A stretch of 64,000 nucleotides of DNA from Coriobacteriia bacterium (GCA_009783085.1 WRHU01000006.1:53803-117802), one strand, 5' to 3'; counted from the first letter of the stretch, positions 10,300-19,722 are shown. Notes: a model not told the origin generated them from the sequence alone. Made by a program: numbers and translations.

Positions 10300-10339
10300 C
10301 CGCATGAGTGCTACCTACAAGATGACGGTTGGTGCGGCG
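10300..10339. repeat. 40-bp direct repeat copy 1 (partner 10616-10655)
   Basis: The 40-mer beginning CCGCATGAGTGCTACCTACA recurs at 10616-10655 with a single A/G difference. Both copies are followed by different sequence. The copies flank the block containing the inverted repeat and REP-like palindromes, so the pair may mark the ends of a small inserted or duplicated segment. Confidence 0.85.
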
Positions 10340-10371
10340 TTTAGATATATAGGGGGGGGATAATTACTCTG

Positions 10372-10437
10372 GCAGGCAGGGGTGGTTCTGTGGCCCCTTT
10401 GTGAAACAAGTGGGGGCGCAGGGCCACCCCTGCCTGC
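10372..10437. repeat. Inverted repeat, 14-bp perfect arms
   Basis: GCAGGCAGGGGTGG (10372-10385) is the exact reverse complement of 10424-10437, with further GGCCCC/GGGGC complementarity inside the 38-base loop. It could form a long GC-rich hairpin in either strand's transcript. It lacks a U-tract on both sides, so a classical intrinsic terminator is not supported; a REP-like palindrome is more likely. Confidence 0.7.
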
Positions 10438-10550
10438 TTATGAGCCTACACGCTTTCTGGACAACAGCTACCACTAACCTACCACTCCCCCTCTAGGCCC
10501 CGCATCAAGTGCGGGGCGACATACCGTCAAGCCCGGTGTGACAACCAAAG

Positions 10551-10571
10551 ATTGCGGGTCGAGCCCGCAAT
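10551..10571. repeat. REP-like palindrome ATTGCGGG-n5-CCCGCAAT
   Basis: A perfect 8-bp inverted repeat with a TCGAG centre. A degenerate half copy (AGCTCGCAATGAC) follows about 20 bp later, and a related palindrome CCCCGCA-n5-TGCGGGG is at 10498-10516. Together they resemble dispersed extragenic palindromes. Whether they recur elsewhere in the genome cannot be seen here. Confidence 0.6.
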
Positions 10572-10698
10572 GACGAACAGTCAAGCTCGCAATGACAAAG
10601 TGAGAGATGGTGCAGCCGCATGGGTGCTACCTACAAGATGACGGTTGGTGCGGCGGTGCGGCAGACGTGACGCAAGCGCAGGCGGCGGTCAGGCGAGG

Positions 10699-13600
10699 TT
10701 ACTTTAGGGCGCTTGCTCCCAGCAAATCAACAAGACGATGGCGCAGCTCTGCGGCCTCGGAATCTACCGTATGGGGCAAATCAGCTCGCAACTTTTTGCC
10801 GCCGTTTTGCTGCAGCGTCAATATTGCAGGGTCAGGACCCGGATAGCGTTGCAAAAGGCTCATGAGCTCGTCGCTCACCTGTTTGTTGAGGGCATTGGCA
10901 GACACAAAAAGTTCAAGTGGCTGGTGGCGTGGCCTCTCGGGGTCGATGTCAAGTGCCGCAATCTCGCTCACCAAAACTTGCACGCCACGATCGCTGCGCT
11001 CATACCGGCACGTTACCTTAACAATGGCATCATCAACAATCAACTTGGCATAACGTGCAAACGGCTTGGGGAACACAATGGCTTCGATGGAGCCTTCTAT
11101 GTCTTCAAGCATAAATTTTGCCATGCTATCGCCTTTTTTAGAAACCATGGGAGTTACGCCGCTAATCATACCTGCCAAAACTATGGAATCTTTTTGTGGT
11201 ACTTCTCGTATTGTTTCTGCCGCAGCACCCTCGCCCTCTCCAAGACCATCGACATCATCATCATCAGATGAGGGCAGCAGCTCGCCAATAGAAAAGCTTC
11301 GCTCTTTGGCAAGAGCATCTGCAAAGGGACTCATAGGGTGGTCAGAAACGTACATTTTTAGGATTTCTTTTTCGAAGCCGAGCCTGGTGCGTCGATCCCA
11401 CTCAACACCATCGGCGGGAGGTATCTGCTCCTCAAAACCAGAATCAACGCCAGCATCGGCAAACATCTCAAAGAGTGACACCTGTCCGTCTGCCTTGTCA
11501 CGCCAGCGCTTGGCGGCAGTTTCCATGAGGTTGTCTTGTTCAACAAAGCGCATCATTTGGCGGCGTGTGTAGCCTGTGGAATCAAAAGCACCTGCCTTGA
11601 CGAGGGCATCAACCGCCCTTTTGTTGCAGGAGGTATTGGGCACCCGAAACACAAAGTCGTGCAGCGAGGTAAACGTGCCGCCTTTCTCACGCTCGGCAAT
11701 AATGACATCGGCGGCGGCCTCACCAACACCTCTGATGCCTGCCAAACCAAAACGTATGCTGTCTTTGAGCGGCGTAAACTCTCGACCCGATGAGTTAACA
11801 TCGGGAGGCAAAACGTCAATGGCCCACTGCTTGCACGAGGCAATGTAGTGGGTGAGCTTATCGGCCTTGCCAACAAAACTCGAAAGCACTGCTGCCATAA
11901 ACTCAATGCGATAGTGCGCCTTAATCCACGCCGTTTGCATAACAAGAATGGCGTAGGCAGCGGAGTGCGATTTGTTAAATGCGTACTCGGCAAACTTTTC
12001 TACATCGTCCCAGATAGTTTGAGCAACCCTGCGGCTGTAGCCGTTGCGCTCGGCACCATTAAGCCAGTGGTCTTGCATGGTTTCGGTGGCACCGTCGGCC
12101 CAGGTGCGCACGTCCTCTTTCATAAGTTTGATTTTTTTCTTGGCAACGGCGCTGCGTACCACATCGGACTCGCCTGCGGTAAAACCACTCATCTCCATGG
12201 AAATGCGCATGACCTGCTCTTGGTAAACAACCGTTCCAAAGGTTTCCTCAAGAATATTTGAGAGGCGATTGTCGTAGTAGACCACACGTCGCTTGCCCGT
12301 TTTGCGCTCCACGTAATCAGTACTCATGCCAGAGTTAAGCGGGCCGGGCCTAAACAAAGCAATAGCCGCCACCACATCGGAGTAGCGGTTGACATTCATG
12401 GAGCGGATAAGCTGCGTCATGCCGGGGGACTCCACCTGAAACACACCGGCAGTTTCTCCCCGTTGCAAAAGCTCAAACACCTTAGGGTCATCAAGCGGAA
12501 TGGCATCAACGTCGATATCAACGCCGTGATTTTGCTTAACGTATTCTTTTGCCTTCATGAGTACGTTGAGCGTGCGCAAGCCAAGAAAGTCCATTTTTAG
12601 GAGCCCCAGATTGGCGTTGCGTTTGTGGTCGTACTGGGTGATGTTAAAACCACCTTTGGTGTCGAGCTTGACCGGCACGTGTTCCTCAACGGGGTCACGG
12701 CAAATGATTACCGCCGAGGCATGCACGCCCTCTCCGCGAACAATGCCCTCAAGGGCAAGTGCGGCGTCGATTATTTTTTTGGTATCAGGGTTTTCTTTAT
12801 ACTCGGTGATAAGGTCGATGTTCGCCTGCTTTTTGTTGAGCGTCTCATCTTCGTGAATGCCAAGCACTGCCTTGAGCTCGGTATCTGGCCCAAAGGGTAT
12901 TTTCTTGGAGATGTTTTGCCCCACGTACAAAGGATAATCAAACACGCGAGCCGCATCAACAATCGCCTGCTTTGCCTTCATTGAACCATAGGTGATAACG
13001 TGCGCAACTTTTTCTGGACCGTACAGCTCACGCAAATGCTCAATAACCTTGAAGCGACCGTCTTCGTCAAAATCAACGTCAATATCGGGCATCTCTGGAC
13101 GCTCAAGTGAGAGAAAACGCTCAAAAAGCAAACCGTTTTCGAGGGGGTCAAGTGTGGTGATGTCAAGCGCATAGCTTACAATCGAACCTGCCGCCGAACC
13201 ACGGCCCGGCCCAACGCCCACACCATTTTCTTTTGCCCAGCGCACAAACTCCTGCACCACCAAAAAGTAGGCAGGAAATCCCTGCTGGCAAATAATGCCA
13301 TACTCGTACTCAAGGCGCTCAAGGGCTTGGGCAGGAATAGGGTCGCCATACTTTTTGCTCAGACCTGCCAAGGCTTCTTTGTAAAGCATGCTCTCGTTGG
13401 TTTCGCCGTCTGGCAGCGGAACAACGGGCAAAATATAGTCGGTGGGCAACTCGACGTTGCACTTCTCGGCAATTTCTAGGGTGTTATCGCAAGCATCTTG
13501 GAAGTCTTTGAGAGCCGTGCGCATTTCTTCTTCTGACTTCATGTAGAACTGGTCGTTTCTAAAACGCATACGCTCAGCATCGTCAAAACGTGAGTTGGTG

Positions 13601-14343
13601 CCAATGCAAAGCATTATGTCTTGCGTGTATGCGTCCTCACGGCGCAAATAATGCATATCATTGGTGGCGACCGTCTTAAGCCCCAGCTCTTTGGCAAGCG
13701 TGTTAAGGCGATGATTGAGTTCGTTTTGCGTAATGGTTTCATTGCTGAGTACGTTGGCATCGTGCGTGTCTTGCAGGTCAATGGACTTTTTGCGCTCACG
13801 CGGGTCGATGATAATGCCTTGGTCTTGCACCTCGAGATAAAAATCGCCCGGCTCAAAAAGGCCCGAAAGCTCCAGCGCCCATGAACGAGCAGCATCGGTG
13901 TCGCCAGAGATAAAAGATTGCGCAACAATGCCCGCCATACAAGCAGACGTGCCGATAAGCCCCTCTGCGTGCTCCTTGAGCATGTCGATGGTAACACGGG
14001 GCTTGTAATAAAAGGCCTCGGTGGCAGATTTCGAGCATATCTTGATAAGGTTATGGTAGCCCGTCAGGTTTTTTGCGAGCAAAATAAGGTGATACAACTC
14101 TGGCTTGCGGTCGCGCCTGAGCTCTCGGTCGGGCGTAAAATACACCTCGCAACCAACGATAGGCTTAACGCCCTCTTTCTCGCACGCTTCAACAAACGTA
14201 GGAACGCCATACATATAGCCGTGGTCGGTGATGGCGACGGCAGGCATGCCAAAGGCTTTGGCTTGTTTTGCCATGTCGGCGACTTTGGTTGCTCCGTCAA
14301 GGAGTGAGTATTCGGTGTGATTGTGTAGATGGACGAATCCCAT
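10699..14343 (-). CDS. dnaE: DNA polymerase III subunit alpha
   Basis: The replicative polymerase catalytic subunit. The ATG at 14341-14343 gives 1214 residues starting MGFVHLHNHTEYSLLDGA, the expected N-terminus of a DnaE-1 PHP domain; about 100 in-frame residues upstream overlap the TrpR-like gene and are not conserved. Motifs in order: PHP histidines (HLHNHTE), GPGRGSAAGS, the catalytic-Asp motif PDIDVDF, VYQEQVMRI, FNKSHSAAYA, a helix-hairpin-helix (GIRGVGEAAAD) and the OB domain (IVLAGMISGVTPMVSKKGD). It starts 10 bp after the stop of the TrpR-like gene, suggesting coupling. Confidence 0.96.
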   Translation of the reverse strand: MGFVHLHNHTEYSLLDGATKVADMAKQAKAFGMPAVAITDHGYMYGVPTFVEACEKEGVKPIVGCEVYFTPDRELRRDRKPELYHLILLAKNLTGYHNLIKICSKSATEAFYYKPRVTIDMLKEHAEGLIGTSACMAGIVAQSFISGDTDAARSWALELSGLFEPGDFYLEVQDQGIIIDPRERKKSIDLQDTHDANVLSNETITQNELNHRLNTLAKELGLKTVATNDMHYLRREDAYTQDIMLCIGTNSRFDDAERMRFRNDQFYMKSEEEMRTALKDFQDACDNTLEIAEKCNVELPTDYILPVVPLPDGETNESMLYKEALAGLSKKYGDPIPAQALERLEYEYGIICQQGFPAYFLVVQEFVRWAKENGVGVGPGRGSAAGSIVSYALDITTLDPLENGLLFERFLSLERPEMPDIDVDFDEDGRFKVIEHLRELYGPEKVAHVITYGSMKAKQAIVDAARVFDYPLYVGQNISKKIPFGPDTELKAVLGIHEDETLNKKQANIDLITEYKENPDTKKIIDAALALEGIVRGEGVHASAVIICRDPVEEHVPVKLDTKGGFNITQYDHKRNANLGLLKMDFLGLRTLNVLMKAKEYVKQNHGVDIDVDAIPLDDPKVFELLQRGETAGVFQVESPGMTQLIRSMNVNRYSDVVAAIALFRPGPLNSGMSTDYVERKTGKRRVVYYDNRLSNILEETFGTVVYQEQVMRISMEMSGFTAGESDVVRSAVAKKKIKLMKEDVRTWADGATETMQDHWLNGAERNGYSRRVAQTIWDDVEKFAEYAFNKSHSAAYAILVMQTAWIKAHYRIEFMAAVLSSFVGKADKLTHYIASCKQWAIDVLPPDVNSSGREFTPLKDSIRFGLAGIRGVGEAAADVIIAEREKGGTFTSLHDFVFRVPNTSCNKRAVDALVKAGAFDSTGYTRRQMMRFVEQDNLMETAAKRWRDKADGQVSLFEMFADAGVDSGFEEQIPPADGVEWDRRTRLGFEKEILKMYVSDHPMSPFADALAKERSFSIGELLPSSDDDDVDGLGEGEGAAAETIREVPQKDSIVLAGMISGVTPMVSKKGDSMAKFMLEDIEGSIEAIVFPKPFARYAKLIVDDAIVKVTCRYERSDRGVQVLVSEIAALDIDPERPRHQPLELFVSANALNKQVSDELMSLLQRYPGPDPAILTLQQNGGKKLRADLPHTVDSEAAELRHRLVDLLGASALK

Positions 14344-14353
14344 GTGTCTTATG

Positions 14354-14695
14354 CTACCCCTCGTTATGTTGATTGTCTTGATTTGTTTGGGCGGTATGGT
14401 TGGTTGATTTCTCTCTATCAAGCACTCGACGGTAGCCCCCTGCTCCGTGATTGAGCGCTTTTGAAACCCGTGCAATAGTAGTTGCAGAAGCACCCGTTTG
14501 CTCAGAAATATAGGTGTACGAATGTTCCTCTGCCAAAAGCTGCGCCACAAAAAGTCGCTGCGCCATCTCGTCAATTTCTCGAATGGTACAGATGTCCTCA
14601 AGCAACGCAGCAACCGCCTGCTCATTGGCAAGCGAGGCAAGCGCACGATACAGACGCTTAAGATCTTGGGGTGTCGCAGGTTTCGTGGAAGTCAT
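14354..14695 (-). CDS. TrpR/YerC-YecD family DNA-binding protein
   Basis: A 113-residue protein with the YerC/YecD TrpR-like helix-turn-helix: LYRALASLANEQAVAALLEDICT, then IREIDEMAQRL and the recognition region YISEQTGASATTIARVSKAL. The C-terminal 25 residues are polar and Asn/Gln rich and may be disordered. Family members are small, poorly characterised regulators. It is immediately upstream of dnaE on the same strand, so the two are probably cotranscribed. What it regulates is unknown. Confidence 0.85.
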   Translation of the reverse strand: MTSTKPATPQDLKRLYRALASLANEQAVAALLEDICTIREIDEMAQRLFVAQLLAEEHSYTYISEQTGASATTIARVSKALNHGAGGYRRVLDREKSTNHTAQTNQDNQHNEG

Positions 14696-14810
14696 AGGTT
14701 TATTGTAGCAACAATTCTGGTGCTAAGTGTTGTGGCGAGGCAACAATTTTGTGGTTGGCTTCGTGCGAAAAGCTGTGTTGCTCTCCTTCCCTCTTTTCAA
14801 GTTTGCTTTG

Positions 14811-16082
14811 CTAGGGCAGTCTTTTTTTTATAACTTGACCTATTTTTTCTGGTACCCCAACCACAAGGGCATTTCCCATACAAAAAGCCCTATTAATTGT
14901 GGTCATACCTGTATCAGTCCAACCAAGAGGAAATCCTTGTAGTTTTTCCAGCTCTTCTGGCACAAGCCTACGATATCTACCGCTGGCGGTCATAACAATA
15001 TGTTTGGAACGAGAGGGGCTCTTGCCACCTTCTCCAGTAAGAATAGTTCGTGCAGGCTGGCTGAGGGCATCTGGAAAAGCCATGCCGCCTTCAGAATATA
15101 TATATTCGTATCCAGTACGCTTGTTCTTTCTTGGCTCCTTTTTTGAACCTTTTAGATACTGCCACCGCTCTAACATTCCATTGTTGATAAAGAAGTCGTC
15201 CGGTATGTCTTCTTCCCTAATCAAAATATCACCCAGCGTCATCTTGGTGCCTGAGTACTCTGGCTCCGTCCTTTTTGTGGCCACCTTGAAGGACTGCATA
15301 ACACCAGCATCTAAAAATGTGGAAGTTTTGTCCCCCTTGCCGAAAGATTTAGTTATTTTATATGGGTTGGGATTGACAGCAAATTCAACAATGCCCTCTT
15401 CGTGTTGTCTAATAGGAAACGATTCAGCCATTACCCCAGAAACCATTAAGCGGTTGTGCAAATCCCAATCACTGCAGCTCTTTTCAGCATAAATATATAC
15501 TCGACGCCTCTTCTGAGGAAACCCATATTCAGCTGCATTGATAACTCGCCATTCAACTGAATAATCGAGGCCAGCCAAACAAGACAACATAATCGCAAAA
15601 TCTCTGCCCCTCTGGGACGCTGGCGATTTTAGCATCCTGTCAACATTTTCGAGCAGAACATATTTTGGTTGTTTTAGCTTGAGTAATCGGTATATCTCCC
15701 ACCATAAGACACCCTTCTTTCCCTCAATTCCATTGGCCAAGGCAAGCGGCTTAGCCACAGAATAATCTTGACACGGGAATCCTCCCACCAGCAAGTCGTG
15801 GTCAGGTATTTCAAGCTCTTCTTTTTCAGCCAAATCTAAAACAACCGAAACATCCTCATTTATGTGCCTTTCTGGATGTTTCCCAAGCGAATCAAACCTC
15901 TTGGTATAACAATCAAATGCAAATTGACGAGATTTTGTTCCTGGCGGTTCCCACTGATTGGCCCAGACAACCTCAAATCCTTTCTTGCCATAGTTAGAAT
16001 CTTTCGGATTTCCTTCAAGGGCAAGCCGAAAACCGCCGACACCAGCGAATAGCTCAACAACCTGTAAAGTCGAATTAGTCAT
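14811..16082 (-). CDS. DNA (cytosine-5) methyltransferase, Sau3AI-type (GATC)
   Basis: A 423-residue m5C methyltransferase. Visible motifs: I (ELFAGVGGFRLAL, about 10-22), IV with the catalytic Cys104 (GGFPCQDYSVA), VI (LLENVDRM, about 144-150), VIII (PQKRRRVYIYA, about 189-199) and X (GNALVVGVPEKIG near the C-terminus). It lies 92 bp after a Sau3AI-like endonuclease gene on the same strand, so the inferred target is GATC, modified at the cytosine. Base composition is visibly more A+T rich than dnaE and rnc around it, consistent with transfer. Confidence 0.93.
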   Translation of the reverse strand: MTNSTLQVVELFAGVGGFRLALEGNPKDSNYGKKGFEVVWANQWEPPGTKSRQFAFDCYTKRFDSLGKHPERHINEDVSVVLDLAEKEELEIPDHDLLVGGFPCQDYSVAKPLALANGIEGKKGVLWWEIYRLLKLKQPKYVLLENVDRMLKSPASQRGRDFAIMLSCLAGLDYSVEWRVINAAEYGFPQKRRRVYIYAEKSCSDWDLHNRLMVSGVMAESFPIRQHEEGIVEFAVNPNPYKITKSFGKGDKTSTFLDAGVMQSFKVATKRTEPEYSGTKMTLGDILIREEDIPDDFFINNGMLERWQYLKGSKKEPRKNKRTGYEYIYSEGGMAFPDALSQPARTILTGEGGKSPSRSKHIVMTASGRYRRLVPEELEKLQGFPLGWTDTGMTTINRAFCMGNALVVGVPEKIGQVIKKRLP

Positions 16083-16174
16083 ACACTCACTTACTCATTA
16101 GGGACAGGGGACAACTGTTAACCATAGTCTAACCGATCTTACCAATAAGATCAAGCGTCAATTTGCACACAAAA

Positions 16175-17605
16175 CTACAAACCTAGAGCTTCAATTTGAG
16201 AAGAAACAAAATTGTTATTGAGCCAAAAACTCTGCTTTGTCATCCATTGACCGTCAGGAAGCTCTGATGCATCTCGCTGGACGTTACCAACCTCCCGTCC
16301 ATCAGCAAAACGGTATGCAGAAAGTTTCGCATGGGGACGAATATGGATGACAGGGTTGTCAGCTTTTTTTGGGAGACTGTTTTCGTACAACACCTTACCG
16401 TTCCTATCGGTGCTAGAAGTGAACTTAATGCCAGCAATAGTGGCCGCCCTGATTGCCTCCCAGCCAGCTTTTACGCTAGAATCCAAGAGTTTAGCTGGCA
16501 TATTCCAAAACGTACAGCCCTTGAGCCTATAGTCGCTCCCATCAAATGCAAAAACGACAAACAAGAATCGGGTTTCTTCAAGATAGGAGCACAGCGAAGA
16601 GTTCTCCCACTCCTCACATACAAGCTCATTGAACTCGAACGGCGTTAAAGACATACTTTCAGTTATGCTACCATCTGTTTCTTGTCGAATCGCCCTGACG
16701 GTAACATTTGCTTTCATAAACTCAGATGCTCTGTTGTTTCTAATGCCCAGCATGCAATATGTGAGCTTTATCCAAAGATTCTTATTTCCCGCTCCATACT
16801 CTACGCCTAGTCGTTCAGATATTTCCCTATCAGTAGCACCAACAAATGGCGCAATCTTAGCTTTTACAAGTTGCTCAAGGCTAAAACCAGACTGACTTGA
16901 ATCCCTTGTGATAGGCTGTGCATCCAAAGCCTTGTTGACTATAGTACTCACATACGAAGCCTTTAATGCAAAGGCACGCGGTTTTGCAGGGATAGGCGAA
17001 CAAGGCTGCTTTCTCCGTTTTGAGCTATCTGAGCTTTTTGTGCACGCTTCAAGATAATCGGTATCACTGCCAGACAGCTCATGAGCTAGGCCTTGGCGCA
17101 CCTTATCAACAATAATTTGCCAATCAGCTTTAATGGTAGGATAGTCTTCTTTTGGAACTTCCCATAAATGTATAATTTTGAATTCATAATCAAAAGGATT
17201 CGCTTCGCTATCATGAAGATAGTGCATCAAGAGAATTTTCTTCACTTTGTGAAGTAGAGTACTAGACTCAAACTTCTCATGAATGACTTCCATGTAATTT
17301 ATCATGGTAATTACGAGGCGTTCCTTTGGAATAAGCTTGCCACTACTATTGACTTTCAGTGGTGTCACCTTTAGCTCAAGGTCTGCTTCAGCAAAATCAG
17401 GCTCATTGCGTGAGTTTGGGGTGTAACCAAAGAAATAATATTCGACCGCCTCTCCAAAACCACCTTTGCCCCTACGTTCAAACTTGGTGTTTTCCGAGAT
17501 ATCTAACTCTTTGCGTAAAGTAGAGTTTTTGAGATTTAGCGCATAGTAGACTATGTCCTCTGTGGATGTTGAGTCGTAATCAACTCCAGGTTTTGGATGC
17601 TTCAA
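16175..17605 (-). CDS. Type II restriction endonuclease, Sau3AI family (MutH-like)
   Basis: A 476-residue protein close in length and architecture to Sau3AI. The N-terminal MutH-fold domain has KGGFGEAVEYYFFG (about 47-60), then PDFAEADLELK with the catalytic triad Asp70, Glu77 and Lys79, followed by ERLVITMINY. A second, degenerate MutH-like domain follows; the protein ends with DGQWMTKQSFWLNNNF, nearly the same as the Sau3AI end. The start is a TTG (17603-17605) with AAGGAG nine bases upstream. It is 20 bp downstream of rnc, inserted into a housekeeping operon. Cleavage before GATC is expected from the family, not shown. Confidence 0.93.
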   Translation of the reverse strand: MKHPKPGVDYDSTSTEDIVYYALNLKNSTLRKELDISENTKFERRGKGGFGEAVEYYFFGYTPNSRNEPDFAEADLELKVTPLKVNSSGKLIPKERLVITMINYMEVIHEKFESSTLLHKVKKILLMHYLHDSEANPFDYEFKIIHLWEVPKEDYPTIKADWQIIVDKVRQGLAHELSGSDTDYLEACTKSSDSSKRRKQPCSPIPAKPRAFALKASYVSTIVNKALDAQPITRDSSQSGFSLEQLVKAKIAPFVGATDREISERLGVEYGAGNKNLWIKLTYCMLGIRNNRASEFMKANVTVRAIRQETDGSITESMSLTPFEFNELVCEEWENSSLCSYLEETRFLFVVFAFDGSDYRLKGCTFWNMPAKLLDSSVKAGWEAIRAATIAGIKFTSSTDRNGKVLYENSLPKKADNPVIHIRPHAKLSAYRFADGREVGNVQRDASELPDGQWMTKQSFWLNNNFVSSQIEALGL

Positions 17606-17625
17606 GACAGGATTCTCCTTTTTAG

Positions 17626-18333
17626 TTAGCGGCGGCGTTTTTTGAGGGCGCTTAAGGCGGCGGCGGCTTCGGCATCTTTTTTGGAACGACCGCTCCCCTG
17701 CCCAATAACTTCTCCGTCGGCTAAAACGGTAACAGTAAACGTGCGGCTGTGCGGTGGACCCTCGGTGTCGATAACCTCATAGGTGGGAGTAATGTGGCGC
17801 ACCTGCAAAATCTCTTGCAGAGTTGATTTGGGATTGGTAGGCTCGGCAGCCATGCTTTCTTGGATAAGCGGGGCAAGGGTGCGCTCAATAAACGCCGTAG
17901 CAACCTCGAGCCCGCCATCAAGCGTAAGAGCAGCAATGCACGCCTCGTAAATATCCTCGAGCGCCGAGGTAAGGCCCCGGTTGCCCGTTCCGCGCTCAGA
18001 GCTTCCAAAGCTGATGAGCTCGCCAAAGCCAAGCCCTTTTGCAACTTCTGAGAGCTGCTGCCCGGCAACCAGCGAAACCTTAATGCGTGTCATGCCGCCC
18101 TCGTCCATGCGCGGAAAACGATCATAAATCAAACGAGAAACAACCATACCTAACACCGCATCGCCCAAAAACTCAAGGCGGTCGTAAGAAGGCTGCGAGC
18201 TATCCTCAGAAGCGGCAGAAGGATGCCTTAAGGCAGTTTCAAGCAGCGTGGGGTTTGAAAACTGATGCCCAAGGATTTTTTCTGCCTGGGCAAGACGTTC
18301 GCTTAGATTGCTTTCTGGAAGCGGACGAGCCAT
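17626..18333 (-). CDS. rnc: Ribonuclease III
   Basis: Double-strand-specific endoribonuclease for rRNA and mRNA processing. The 235-residue product has the signature RLEFLGDAVLGMVVS (about residues 51-65) with the metal-binding Glu and Asp, the second acidic site in LEDIYEACIAALTLDGG, and a C-terminal dsRNA-binding domain (NPKSTLQEILQ, GSGRSKKDAEAAAA). The ATG overlaps the plsX stop by one base, so plsX-rnc is an operon. The restriction-modification pair follows directly. Confidence 0.96.
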   Translation of the reverse strand: MARPLPESNLSERLAQAEKILGHQFSNPTLLETALRHPSAASEDSSQPSYDRLEFLGDAVLGMVVSRLIYDRFPRMDEGGMTRIKVSLVAGQQLSEVAKGLGFGELISFGSSERGTGNRGLTSALEDIYEACIAALTLDGGLEVATAFIERTLAPLIQESMAAEPTNPKSTLQEILQVRHITPTYEVIDTEGPPHSRTFTVTVLADGEVIGQGSGRSKKDAEAAAALSALKKRRR

Positions 18334-19430
18334 TAGGATTGTTCCTGTGGTGAGGTGGTGGTGTTGGCGCTTGAAGTTTTGCTGGTATCAGGAGTTTTGC
18401 TGGTATCAGGAGTTTTGCTGTTGGCGGTTTTATCGGCAACCGCCTGCGTAATGAGCGCAGGAAGCTCAGCACGCACGGCATCGGCGCTCGCACGTATGCC
18501 ATTGGCAATAGCCTTGGCGTTGGACGAGCCGTGCCCTATCATCACTATGTTTTTTAAGCCAAGAAGCGGAGCTCCGCCGTACTTGTCGGCACTCAAGGTT
18601 TCTTTAACCGTCGCAAATTTGCCTTTAACAAGAAGTGCGCCCATTTTTGCAACCAGCGAGGACGTAAGCGCCGTTTTAATCTGACTCAGCAGCGAGGAAG
18701 CCGTGCCTTCAATAGTTTTGAGCACAATGTTTCCCGTAAACCCGTCTGTTACAATGCAGTCAAACGCTCCGGTGAAAAGATCATCTCCCTCGGCATTGCC
18801 GGCAAACCCCTCAAGATTTTCTGCAAGCAAGGTATGGATTTCTTGGGCAAACATCGAACCCTTAGTTTTTTCTGAACCAACGTTCAAAAGCCCTATGCGC
18901 GGCTGAGCAACGTTGAGGGCAGCCATGGCATACGCGCGCCCCATCTGAGCAAACTGCAAAAGATAGTCTGGCTTGACATCGGCGTTTGCACCAACATCAA
19001 GGAGAACCACTGGTTTTTTGGGGGCGGGCAAAACTGCCACAATGGCAGGACGGGCAATGCCTTTGATGCGCCCAATGATAAGCGTTGCAGCTGCCATGCA
19101 GGCACCCGTTGAACCTGCGGAGAAAAAGGCATCGGCACGCCCTTGCTCAACAAGGCGACAGGCAACCACAATAGAGGAATCTTTTTTTTGCTTGATGGCC
19201 GTTGCGGGGTGCTCGTCCATGGCAATAAACTCCGTTGTTGCAACAGCTTCAATGCGCTTGGGAAACTCAGCGGCAAGCGGATTTACTACCTCAGCTGGGC
19301 CGGTGAGAATAATATTTACCTGAGAGTTGGCGTCTTGTAAAAAGGCACGCACGCCAGCACAAACCACCTCGGGTGCGTTGTCGCCACCAAGAGCATCAAC
19401 GGCAATGGTTATCGGACGAAGATTTTGCAT
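18333..19430 (-). CDS. plsX: Phosphate acyltransferase PlsX
   Basis: PlsX makes acyl-phosphate from acyl-ACP for phospholipid synthesis. From the ATG at 19428-19430 the protein has 365 residues, starting MQNLRPITIAVDALGGDNAP; 14 extra upstream in-frame residues are possible but unconserved. Motifs include EFIAMDEHPATAIKQKKDSS, SAGSTGA and GFTGNIVLKTIEGTA. The C-terminal ~30 residues (Ser/Thr/Lys rich, with SKTPDT repeated) are an added low-complexity tail encoded by a short DNA repeat near 18372-18420. It follows rpmF, the usual rpmF-plsX-rnc order. Confidence 0.95.
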   Translation of the reverse strand: MQNLRPITIAVDALGGDNAPEVVCAGVRAFLQDANSQVNIILTGPAEVVNPLAAEFPKRIEAVATTEFIAMDEHPATAIKQKKDSSIVVACRLVEQGRADAFFSAGSTGACMAAATLIIGRIKGIARPAIVAVLPAPKKPVVLLDVGANADVKPDYLLQFAQMGRAYAMAALNVAQPRIGLLNVGSEKTKGSMFAQEIHTLLAENLEGFAGNAEGDDLFTGAFDCIVTDGFTGNIVLKTIEGTASSLLSQIKTALTSSLVAKMGALLVKGKFATVKETLSADKYGGAPLLGLKNIVMIGHGSSNAKAIANGIRASADAVRAELPALITQAVADKTANSKTPDTSKTPDTSKTSSANTTTSPQEQS

Positions 19431-19542
19431 GATGCTACTTTCTCGACATGAAATATAGGGATACAGGGACATACGCCCTTAACACGGCTGCCTGCAAAAG
19501 GTTGCTCAAGGTGCGCCAAGTTGCAAGCTGCGTTGCTGTGCC

Positions 19543-19722
19543 TTACTCGGTTACGATAACCTCTCGGTTCTTGTAGTAGCCGCAATTTCCGCATACATAA
19601 TGAGGACGCTTGGCTGCGCCACACTGTGGGCAAACCGAACGTGCGGGCACGGGCGCCTTGCAGTTAGCACTGCGGCGAGAGTGGGTGACTGAGCGGCCAG
19701 TCTTTCTTTTAGGTACTGCCAT
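19543..19722 (-). CDS. rpmF: 50S ribosomal protein L32
   Basis: A 59-residue L32 starting MAVPKRKTGRSVTHSRRS with a four-Cys zinc ribbon (CPQCGAAKRPHYVCGNCG). Three residues upstream (MIV) could also be translated, but MAVPK is the family start. The usual upstream partner, a DUF177/YceD gene, is not present; xerC/D lies upstream instead, after 197 bp. It leads the rpmF-plsX-rnc set. Confidence 0.96.
   Translation of the reverse strand: MAVPKRKTGRSVTHSRRSANCKAPVPARSVCPQCGAAKRPHYVCGNCGYYKNREVIVTE

Larger units (their letters stand above)
9703..10698. other. ~1-kb noncoding region with scattered repeats
   Basis: No convincing gene is seen between the secreted protein start and the dnaE stop. 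The region holds a 17-bp direct repeat (GGGCTTATAGGACAAAA at 9937-9953 and 10213-10229), a 40-bp direct repeat (10300-10339 and 10616-10655, one mismatch), a 14-bp inverted repeat (10372-10385 with 10424-10437) and REP-like palindromes (10498-10516 and 10551-10571). A 79-codon plus-strand frame at 10607-10846 runs into dnaE antisense and looks spurious. Confidence 0.75.

Noticed and set aside
10607..10846. 79-codon plus-strand ORF in the repeat region
   Set aside because: Runs antisense into dnaE, has no ribosome site and is built from the 40-bp repeat.
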